This document shows positions 33,701-45,700 of a DNA stretch of 64,000 nucleotides, one piece after another. Source of the DNA: Strongylocentrotus droebachiensis. Its lineage: Eukaryota > Echinodermata > Echinoidea > Camarodonta > Strongylocentrotidae. The notes under the pieces were generated by a model. It ran no database searches. It was not told the origin of the DNA and saw only the letters and a list, made by a program, of their open reading frames with translations. Location: NCBI GenBank assembly GCA_035222895.1, contig JAVYIG010000038.1, forward strand, positions 434,001 to 498,000. The letters are read 5' to 3'. The translations under genes and the position numbers were made by a program. Position 1 is the first letter of the stretch. Every line of letters begins with the position of its first letter.

Positions 33701-36700
33701 CCAAATTCAGTAAATGGGTAATCGGTACAAAGAACTTCTTCGAATGCTCTAGCGCCTCATCGGGGCAGCGAGGCGAAATGAATACAATGCGATATAAATG
33801 CAGTTTATCATCAACAACATCATCATCATTCATCATCACATCGTCAGCATTACGATGATAAATGTTGTATTCAAAATTATCATGTACAATATCTTTATCA
33901 TTGCTAGGGTATCATATGCATGTAAATTAACTTCTTTTTGCAACAGGACAATATTTACCATGCAGGAAAAAGAAAGCGAAAGAGAAAGTCATCGAACTGA
34001 GTTTAAAGGTAAGATAGGATAGTGAGCGTTGATCAAAAAGATTTCTTTTAGGGCGTTTCCTGTATTCTCGTTTCTTATTGTCTTAAATTGTTACACACAT
34101 TAAATACCGAATTTTATCTTACCGAGTTTCCTTCCTCTTCAAGCAAACCTCATTTCTTTCTTATCTACATTGTGGAATTGTAATGCAATATTCTACTTGT
34201 ATGCGTCATATTAGTTCCTTATGTATGTATATAATTCTCTCTCTATTCCTCTCTCTATCTTTCACACACACAAACACTCTCTCTCTCTCTCTCTCTCTCC
34301 GTGGACCTACTTTATAAGTAGTATTAAAGCTCATGCTTTCACACTCCCTTATCAGCTAGTCTGTCTGTCTGTCTTTCTCTTTATCACTCTGTCCCCCTCT
34401 CTCTCTCTCTGTCTCCCTCTATACAATTCTCTTCTCTTCACTTCTCTCTCCCTCCCTCTTCTCCCTATTATTTTCTCTCTCACTGCGTGTACCCTACGCG
34501 ACCCCCCCCCCCCCTCCCCACACCTAGCTCTGTCCGATTCCCTACCGCGACCCTCCCCCCTCCCCATTTTCTGTCCGATTCCCCTACGTCTTTGTCTTTT
34601 TCACAATCTATCTGTTTCTTTCATATTCTCTCCCTCTCTTCTCCAATCCTTTATTTTGTTCATATGTATGCATGTCTCTATAATGTTATCATCATACTTA
34701 TCATGTCTCAATCATATCACATATATAACCACCCCCCCCCCCCCCCCCCCCCCCTCCAATCGAGCCCCAACAGGAAATGTCGTTAGTGGATTGAGTCGTT
34801 CTGTCTTGTACATGAACTCGTACTCGTTTCGATCAGGTTGTTGTTATTTCCTCTTCGTAAATTATGACTGAACGCTGAGGGATCTGGGAGCCCATTCAAC
34901 AATGATAAGCCACAGCGCAAACATACACACGCACAGCTGATCGTAATTCATTACATGCCAAACGGGCACTTAGTTATACGGGTTCGTCTCAAAGTCACCT
35001 TCAGAGCAACTTGGCAGGTTGTACGCTGCTCCATGCAGAATATGCATGAAAGAAGAAAAAACTCACAACTCCCTGATGGAACGTTCAAAAGAAATTGATA
35101 CACACGCAGATATGAAATACAAACGCTTTCAGTTTTAGCAAAAACAAAACTTTCAAAGTCACCTTCAGAGCAGTCGGCAAGCTGAAATTAGGTAAAGTCC
35201 CATACATTCCACGCTCCATGTCGGACAAGGAAAACATGTTTCTTTTTATAATATGATTGCTATAAATAATATAGGCCTACACCTCGTTAATAATATGAGC
35301 TGAACGATATCAGACAGTATGCGCTATATTATTTACACCATTTTGTGTCCTCCCACCTCCCCTGGTCGGCGTACCTATATAATTATATGCACTTATTTTG
35401 TAAGCTAGAGCTATAATTGTTAAAGGCTACCTGCATAGAGCCTGAGGGATGTAGGTTTGCAACTGGCTCAGCTCACATAGTAATCGTTCTAACAACTTAT
35501 CAGTTTTGTAATGCACCGTAATGCAGGAAGGAAATCTCTTTTAGAACAATAGGCCTAGAACAGGTCATGCATTACAGGTGAGACTTTTCACGAAGTGACG
35601 GTAGTGAGGAAAATCGTAACGCAAAGTGAATGCAATTTTTTTTCACTACCGTCACTTCGTGAAAACAGCGACGATTAGTGTGAAAAGGAAAAAAGAAGCG
35701 GGGACGAGAGTAATTAGCACGAAAGACCAATATTAATTTAAACCATTCATACAATTTAAGAGTCTACTTATACTCTACACGAAAGAAAGCGTTTGCACAC
35801 ACACACACAAATAATAATTATAGGTCAATTTGGACGCAAAAAGTTGTTAAAGGGGCATGTTCCCCGTATTCCAGAGGGCGTTCAAAATACGTACGCGCTG
35901 GCGGACGGTGCTATAACTGCCTATTGACACTAACAGAATGGCTCTTACGCAGATGGCATGTTCCGATAAATACACTGGCGGGAACGTGCCCCTTTAATAA
36001 CTTCTTCATCTTTAAGCTTCACCAATATGCAAACCTTCTAATCTATTTTGTAAGTGAACATTTTGATCTAAAATATTTCAAAAAACAAAAATAAGTTCTC
36101 CATTATTGCAGGGTAAAATATTATGTTTGGGTACACAAGGCTTTTGTGCCCCTCCCCCCCCCCCCCCCCCTCCCCCTGGACTCCATTCCTGTCTACCTGT
36201 TGGCGTCATGCACAGTAATGCACAGCGGTAGGCCAACATTCACATGCAAATATGATGACCATGCATGTTCATGTCATGAAAACATTATCAGCATGAGATT
36301 CACAAATTTCCTTCTCAGCTATTGTCTCATTCTGTTCCGTTTGACGTTTGAATCCCCAGTCTAAACTCCCAAAATTGCCAGAGCGATAATTATTTACTAT
36401 ATTAAAACCAAAACATCCAGGAATGACCTACCTAGCTAATTCTTCCCTTAAAACTAAAAACATGAAAGTGTGTCGACCACCTTTGGTATTTCTTTCTTTA
36501 CCGTGTGTGCATCGAAAAGCACTGTACATGAACTTAGTGAAAATGCAAACATATACCCACAAAATTCTGTTAAAGAAACCGTTTTGTGTTTGCTTGTTTG
36601 TTCGGTGTTTTTTGTCATGTAAATTTCAAGTGATACTTTGGATGGAGTTACGTCATGATTATAACAAGAAGTATACTAGTATGTTATCATGTCATATCTA

Positions 36701-39700
36701 ATAGTTTAGTTGAGACCTGGCTGGCTTGACAGGAGGTCATTGTCCGTGCCAATGCCCATGGATCGACTTGCTATGAACCTCAGTCATGTCTCTTCTGGGT
36801 TAGGTCATATTCAATACACAACTTGAACATGCTATTGTTTAGAGCTAAAGGAAGCCATTGTTGTTTTCGACTGTACTTTCTTTGTGATTCTGAAGATGAC
36901 TTTGAGACCGCTCGAAGATGCGACAGGCGTTCCACGGTGCTGAATATCAACAATGGATTGCCACGAACAGACATTACAAGGGTGGGGCCGTGGGGTTGGA
37001 GCCATGTCGTATTTTGATGGTCGAGTAATTAAGGCCCTCTTCAAATGCAATTAATGCAATGTGCATACAAGCCTCTTGCTTCCACTGGGAACGGACTTAC
37101 AATTCCTAGCTGCAACAAAGCTATGTACAGGACACCATTAAATGGGTCATCAATATTATTGGCAGTACGTCACATGCTCCGCCGTCAATCCTACGTGGGC
37201 CATTTCTGGACTTCAACCCTGGACCAGGCATCGTACCTAAACCCTAAACCTAACCTAATAATAATAATAATAATATTTGCATTTATATAGCGCTCATTAC
37301 AGTAAATGTATCACGGCGCTTTACATATCATATACATATATAAGAATATCAATAACAAAATAACTTATGAACTGATTACATTTCCTGATTACGCATAAAA
37401 AAAAAAAAAAATTGTCTTACAAAATAACTTATAAACTACATGTAATATTACAGGTACAGATTAAGTATTAAATAGAAATGTCTTAAGGGACTTCTGGAAC
37501 TGAGAAAGGGATGACGACGTCCGTACGTTCTGGGGGAGGTTGTTCCATAGGCGTGGTGCAGCAGAAGAGAAGGATTTGTCACCTGTACATGTATTGGTCC
37601 TTGGAACTGCGAGTAGTGCTGGGTCATTGCTTGATCGGAGCCCTGGTCTTGCTGTTTGATGCTTACGTAAGAGTTTCGTGAGGTAGTTGGGAGCAGAATT
37701 ATTAAGACATTTGTATGTAATAGTCAGAATTTTGTATGTTATGCGCTTTTCAACGGGGAGCCAATGAAGTTGTTGTAGGAAAGGTGTTACATGGTCGTAC
37801 TTCTTGGCCCGAAAAACCAACTTTGCAGCACCCACTTAGCAACCCTAACCCAATGTTCATGACAAAATATAAAGCAAGGACCAAAATAATTGTCACCGGA
37901 GAAAAATGAGCACTAACGTATGAAGGGCGGGGTCCTAGGGTGAGGCCTCAGCCGCCTCACAATCTTTGTGCACTCTTTTTCCTCCCAGGCACTAATCCAT
38001 TATAATTAGCAGCGGTCAAAGATGTCACATAATTTACAATGTCATGCAAGGAAGCCTCTCGCAACATACAGGACACCTGGTCATCTAGGGCGAACAGAGG
38101 ACGTAAAGCCTCGTTCACAAATGCTATCCGAACTGCTACGAACGCCGTACGAACAATTTTAAGACATAATGGAAATTCGATTTACCTCATGAATACCGCA
38201 TGAATAGTATACACATTATCTATTTTCATCGCTTCAGTTTGTTTATCTGTTTACAGCGAGGTCAGCAACAGACTATTATGCAACATATTGATGCCTCCGA
38301 TCCCATGTATGGTGATCAATATCCGTTACTGGTTTCATTCCACGATTTTATTTTTATTGTGAGCAAATATTATGTACTTGAATTTACCAGATATGACTGG
38401 GTTCAACCTTTCTGTACTTTTGTCAAGGTACTTTCAACCCTCTCTGTATACCATGGCGGATTTATTGGGGTGAACTGAATTTTTTGAGCGGAAAACGGAA
38501 AGCAGACAATATCCACAACCCTTTATCATGATAGTCTATATTTCAAAAGGTCATGGACAGTTGGAAAAAAGTAACAATGATGAGAAAATAGAGAGGTCTA
38601 AGGAACTGTGAATCTCAAATCAGCTATATGTGAAATAGGGAAATGAGACAACATGGAAGACGAAAGTGATTTTGGAGCCTGGACCGGGATATACACTACT
38701 GTAAACTCTACTCTATGTGCTTTGCCAATATTAAAAAGCAAAGTACACTTTGAACCACTTGACATTACCTCGCTTTTCAATAAACATGTGAAATTAAAGT
38801 TTTAAAACAAGAAAGATCATCTGTTCAATGTTACATTGTTTTCACTGATTCGAAAAAACGTTTGTTTTGGTCCAGGAACTTCCAAACCATTCTCTTATGG
38901 ATACCAACAGTCCTAGCTGTAAACGACATCATACAATCCTTTATGGTGTCGTTTACAGCCAGGAGTCACCTCCCTGTTTACAGCTAGGAGTGTTGTTTGC
39001 ATCCATAAGAGAATGATTTGAAAGTTCCTGGAAGAAACACACCTATTTTTTTTTCGAATCAGAGAGAACATTTATAATGGTGTACTATGGCGGCTAGGAA
39101 AATATCTAGCGGGTCATTTGCACTTTGCTCGCGGAAGAGCCCAAAATGGCAACAGGTGGACTGACACTGCTACACATTAGCCGGATAAGCATATTGCATT
39201 TGTCATGCTGTAAACTCTAATCGGCTAATTACTAATCACCTTTGCATTTCCTGGACTCAATTAAAGAATAGAATAGAACTTGGAGGAACTTGGCCATCGT
39301 GACAAGAAGAGTCGCTGCATGTTCCACTTCCAGTTTTTTTAGCATATAGGTCTAACAAACCTCAGCCAGGCTCAGGCAGACTTGCAAAGATCAATTAGTT
39401 TCCTCATATTTATCATACAAACTAATATTTCGTTTCCCATTTCTCATATAAAGTGATTACTAAAAACTAAATCTAGTCTATACTCTCATATTGAGAGACG
39501 TCGATGACTAAAGTCTTACAGATGAAAAGGAAGAAAGAAATAATCGTGAAGAGGAGGCACTCATCAGCCATTGGAATCCCAAAGCGGTATATACCGAACA
39601 TAAAATAGAATTGAAAAGTATTCAACTATTCATTCAATGTTGATATATTCTGAAATTGGAGCTACTCAAATGATGTAATATTCCAACAAAGAAAATGAAC

Positions 39701-42700
39701 GAATCAACACTGTTTTTTAATTACTGTTTTCTCTTTTAAACAATCACTTCAACAGGCCAATTAAGGCTGGAGTTGAAGGACAGGAAAACCGCCGAAAAGA
39801 GAGGAAACTGGGTCGTCTATTTTGACAGGTGTTGGTGGAGTTTAAAGGCAGTCAGTGAACAAACTCCATTACAAGACAGAATGTAAATTCAGTGACATTT
39901 TGCAGTCAGGTAGCCATTTATTAAAGAGCATATGGCACATTATCACATGGATCGAATTCAGATTCGGTTATCAGCCTAACCGTGAACTCCGTAGTCAATG
40001 TATGCTGTAACAAGACACACCCACACGCACACCCACACTGATACCGTCCTCAGTTCGAGTAATAGTAAATTCCAGATAGTACAATTTCCGTTAACTTCCT
40101 ATCACTGTATTGGTAATTTATATTTTAGTTAGTTATCAATTGAAAAAGTACAATCACCTTTCGATAGTTTGTCGAAATCGCAAATTCATTCATGTTGCTC
40201 CCTTGTTTTTCGAATTTCAAAAGATCAAGTAAACCTGAGTACATTGTAAAGTTTTACTTTGAAAGTTGCATTTCTTGATGTATGATTGTCTGTGAATGAC
40301 CGCAGTAACATACTCACTGTGAAGTTGTGAACTACTTGACTCAAATAAACAGTGTTATTAGCTGGAAAGGAAATAGATACAGATGAGAAGACGTGATCAA
40401 GTTGTTTACGATATTAGAATGAAATATTATGGACAATAAGTATTTGGGGGGCTTAAAACAGTGTAACAATGAAAGGCCCATCTTTCTTATAGCGCATTTC
40501 AGGACCGTATATAGAACACAGTCTGTTATTTATTACTTCATACAATTTTTTAAAATATAAAATAAAACACAGTACATTTTCTCAGCAAGATATAGAAATT
40601 ACCCGAGTTAGATATTTGCGATATGTACAACGCGACCGTACGTGATATATAATCCATACATGCCTTATTATAATATCGAAACATGATTCTTGAACCCGTG
40701 GGCGCACAGGTCACAAAGTGTTTTCAAAAGCTACATGTAGGGCTATAAACCATTCTAAATTTGACATGTTTTGAAGGGAATAAATCCGGGACTGTGCGTT
40801 TAAAAAAAAAAGTGAAACTTGAAAAGTGGGATAAATCCAAAGTGTCTAATTTCGTTCGGTCACATGATGAAAATATCGTCTCTAAGGGTCTAGGTCGGGT
40901 CGTAAATCCAAAAATAGATCTTACATTGAACTTTGACACTGTTTAAGGGATCAGTTTCATACGAAATGGCAAGTAGGATTTCAAAAGTCAGAAAATAAAA
41001 ATTGGTCCGCTCTCACTATGTTGGCTTCGCTCAAAATATGCCTGATCATTTACCCTAAAACTGATATTGATATTTGATAACATCAATTTTCATTGCCTTG
41101 TTATTAAAAGACGGGAGAAATCAACCGTTGCCTAAAATAGTGCGGAGAAAACAAAAACTGGGTTCAAAAATATAAAACATTATGTCTTATTTTGAATGAA
41201 TCAATGGATGAATAATTGAATGGATGAATTATGGATGAATAAATTAAAGAATGAATGAATGGATAAATGAATGAATGAATGAATACATGAATGAATGGAT
41301 GAATAAATGAAATGAATGAATGCATGAAGAGGTGAATGAAAGACTGAATGGATGAATACATGAATTAATGGATGAATAAATGAAGTGAATGAATGAATGA
41401 ATGAATGAAGAGGTGAATGAAAGATTGAATAAATGAATAAATGAATGGATGAATTAAAGACTGAATGAATGAATAAATGAACGAATAAATGAATGAATGA
41501 ATGAATGGATGAATAAATGAATGAATTGATGAAAACATAAAAGGATTGATGAATGAATGAATGAATGAAAGATTGAATAAATTAATAAATGAATGAATGA
41601 CCGATTGAATGAATGAATGAATGAATACATGGATGAAAGTAAATATTATAGCATAAAGATCCTAACACAATCAAGGCCATCAAGGAGCCATTTATAAACA
41701 CTTACATCGTGTAACAATGATCTTTATCTGAGCAGAGCCTACATTTTCTTTCTTTCCATTGTTCCTCATCTGATCACGTGTACAAGTTTGTTTATGAATA
41801 AGATGAATAATCTGGAAATGTGACCCATTAAAGATAAGAATTAGATAACCTCATTTTTCGGATACAATAAGTACAATAGAAAGATGGAATATTGATTGCC
41901 TGTGAACAAATAAGCAATCTCCTCTGGTGTTCTTATACTTTGGACCATTTATAGGCTAATGATAGTCATCAACGAGTCGGAACAATGGAGGAGGAAAGTA
42001 TTTTCATGGTATTAAACAATCTTAGAGCACGTGAAAGAAATACTCGATAAACAGCATTATGCGTGTGTCTCACATGCAGCCAATTAAAATGTATAATGGA
42101 TTCGAATTTTCGAGGGAGATCTCCCTCAAATCTACTACTTCAGAGTTCGGACTATAGAAAGAACGAATTAAATAAGACGGCCCCCAAAGTGGAATAAATT
42201 GATCCAACAAAGAATGGGTTTGATTTCAAACTTTTCGAAAGCAAGACGGTGTGGACTTTAGTACACAAGTGTGATTCGCTTTAAGTTACCGTCATATGAG
42301 AAATGAATGGATGAGGGTGTAAGGAAAGGTGGTAATGTATAGGCCTTCCTGTTTGTTCCGTATACAACAATCGACGAAGAAAATGAAAGTAATCGGATCT
42401 CAACCCATTTCCCTGAGCATTTCACTCACAACTCCATAGTAGTCTGGCTTCAAAGAGTAGTTCAAAATCCCCGTTTCTGATGCATCTTCTTGTAACTTTG
42501 GATGATTTTATTTGTGTGGTCTTTATTGATCTATATTGTATTTATCTCTAATGACTCATTTTGTGTTGCGTGTAATATATATTTATACGAAACATTTTCA
42601 CACATTTTATAATGGTAATGGTCCCGAGCCTAATTCCAAACTTTAACACTAACCCAATAAATCCCTAACCCTTGGCTAAAACCAAACCACAATCCTACTA

Positions 42701-45700
42701 TCAACGCTAACCATATATATTTAACGAAATACATTCTTTTTGCAAGAATCATGATATGCCATTGAGGGAGTGGGAAATCCTTCTGTCTGAATAGTAGACT
42801 AACCTCATTGTAATCGGACAATGAAAGTTGAAAGAGAGGAAGGTTACAAGACAATAATACCATACCATTATCAAAACATGTTTATAAATGATTTATCCTA
42901 GTTAAAGAAGATGACTCTGCAGAAAGGAAGAAAGAGCACATTAAATTGTCTAGGCACGTTACGAAAGGGACGTCTTTTATATTTCTTGCATAATTATTGT
43001 TTTCTAAGCCAATATATTACGTGAAGGAAGTTCGCAGACCCTATGTTTAATGTGAATGAATATGCCTATTTAAAAGCTATACAGTATTTCGAATACCATA
43101 TGCTTCAAACTGCTTATCATTTTAGTCATTATATTTCTTAATGTGCCATACTGATATATATATGTTTTGCAAAGGTTGCAAAGGTTTGTTTCTTGGTTTA
43201 ACTTTGACATAAGTTTATAGCGAATGTTGCCTGTGCTGTAGCGCAACATGTGTGATGAACATCGTGAACTTTTCTTTTCTTTTCCCGTGAATGATTGAAT
43301 AATAAAGTACATATTACTCAACCCTTCCGTATCGACTTTAATCAGAGTGATGATACGGATGTTACATGATAAAGTAGAAATGTCGCAACTTTCTTGAAAA
43401 CTTATCTCTTTGCGGTGACTAATTTAGCACCTCTAACCGGTTACCGACCCCAATAAAAGTTTGCTCTATTTTACCCAAGAAGAATTTCTATATTTTTTTT
43501 TTACTTCATGGCGAGATTAATGACGCAAAAATGCTTGGTGGAGAAAATTTGGGAGAGCTACTTGCAAAAACGCATTTTGATACCTTTATATTTGCAAATC
43601 TACTTTTTACAGGATAAAGTAATACTGGCACAATACATGTCTAAGGAATGAAGTATAACGCTCAGTATGGAATGAAACGGTTTTTTTTTTTCAAATACAA
43701 AATTGCAAAAGAACGAATAATTAGTTTTCAAATGAGTAAATTAAACAATGCCGTTTGGTCTTTTTTTTCTCCTTCTTATACTGATTTCCCTTTAAAATGT
43801 AAATCTTTAAAGTACTAATTCTTTACAGCTATCTGGAATTTCTTTTACCGCACAATACACCTTTCAGGTAAGTCCCTATTATTTTCAAAATACTCTGAAG
43901 CTTTCATTCAACTATATTCTGTGAATAGTGAGTTTGCACTGCTGTAGAAAAAAGACGGTACATTTGTAGGTATATATAGAAGAGAGTATACACTAGGTAC
44001 AATAGGTGTAATGATGTCAATCTGACTCTTAAGTACCAATTCAGAAGCATAAAAGATCTTTGGCTTTAGGAATTGAGCTTGGAAACACCTGAATCGCACC
44101 GCGCCCCTGTCACTAATAAACCCTCTTCATTTAGGATAATTCACAGCGGCTTTTCTTTTTATGATGGGAGCTCTCTTGTTCATAAGAATAGCACTATCCC
44201 ACGCGATTTTTATTTGGGGATATAGCTTTTGAAAAGCGACAGTATACTACTTTTAATAGGTCTGGAACAAAAAGCCTATCTGCTTTCGTCGAAGCCATGG
44301 GACAATGGTTAAAGGACCGTTGCTTTCCTTGGATGAACATGAAAGGGGGATAAGGAGGGGCGTGGAGGGGGTAAGGAGGGCGTGAAGGGGGGGGGGGGGG
44401 TAAGGAGGGAGTGGAGGGGGGAGGTTTAGAAAGTCAGAGTGAAAGACGATGCAAAATTGCAACACGTTGGTGAAATAGCCACTCAAATCCCCGATAGAAA
44501 CTAACAATAATTATTTATAAACATGTTATAAAATAGTATTGATGCATTTCATAGTTGGAAACAAAAGACAGCAATAAAGCTTCCTTCGCTGCCCTCTTTT
44601 TGAATATCGCGTTTATTATAAAGAATTACGGTACATTTCTGAGTTTGTGGTATCCTGCATTGTTCATTTCATTAATTAAACAGATGATTGCGAACATGAA
44701 TTAATATAAATCAAAGGCAATAAGGCATTGTACATTTTGTCATCGTATGACCTATTCATAACTATCAACTGTCATTGTATTGTCTCTTAGCTATGATTGT
44801 GGCATAATGCACTCACAGAGATACAAATTGTAACATTCATTTGTTGAATTTCCAACAAGTAACGATATTATTCGAAGCCTTATTTGCGCAAATCTTGGTA
44901 ATACCACTTCCTGTGGTGCAAGGTGTTTTTTTTTTTTTGTTAATTCCGCCAATCGAATTGCGGTCTTCCGAGAAGGCGACATGCAGGTGTTCATGTAGCA
45001 TTGGTAAGAGCATGATGGAACCTGTAAAACGTCATGTCCATCAAATGGGGTTTTGTCTTATCAAAGTGGGCTGCCCCCTGGAATCTAAATCCACTGTGTC
45101 CCGTCTACGGGCAGTGACAATCTTCACGTGACGATGATTGTGAGATAAGGATTGGCGAATATTTTGTCTGTCGGATTAGTAAAAGTCATAATCTACGAAA
45201 TTGTGTTTGTTTTCACTATAAATAGGGGAAGGGGGCAGTACTATTGATTTGAAGTCTGAAGAACAAGCACAGTCATACAATGAAAGTTTGACTAAATAAT
45301 GTTAATAAGTTTCGTTTGAATCCACGTGGCACTTAAATTTAGTATTAAAAAATAGTAGTAATTATAAGTTCAGGACCTGACTGCAATAATATCTTCGAGA
45401 CTCCGTTTGACATTGCGTATGATTGGTTTCAACGTCTTGTGCACTTTGGAAAATGTTTCAGACTGAAGGGAGGTTTGACCTTGAACAAAAAATGGAATAA
45501 AAGAAAGAAAGAATGATTATGCCTCATAGCATTCTCAATGTAGTTAGAAATAGTAACCCGGTGAGGTTTTGACTTTTAATGCACAATATTTAGGCTCTTT
45601 ATTTGTGGGTTGCCCATCATAGTTTCAGTCTATTTTCTAGAATTAGACATAACCAAACAACAAGACGGTGATCACATTGCTTCTCCTCCCATCTGCCTCA

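Noticed and set aside
34221-34871. 216-codon open frame
   Set aside because: It runs through CT-rich simple repeat and a C run. Its Leu/Ser/Pro-rich peptide is low complexity and lies inside the transporter intron.
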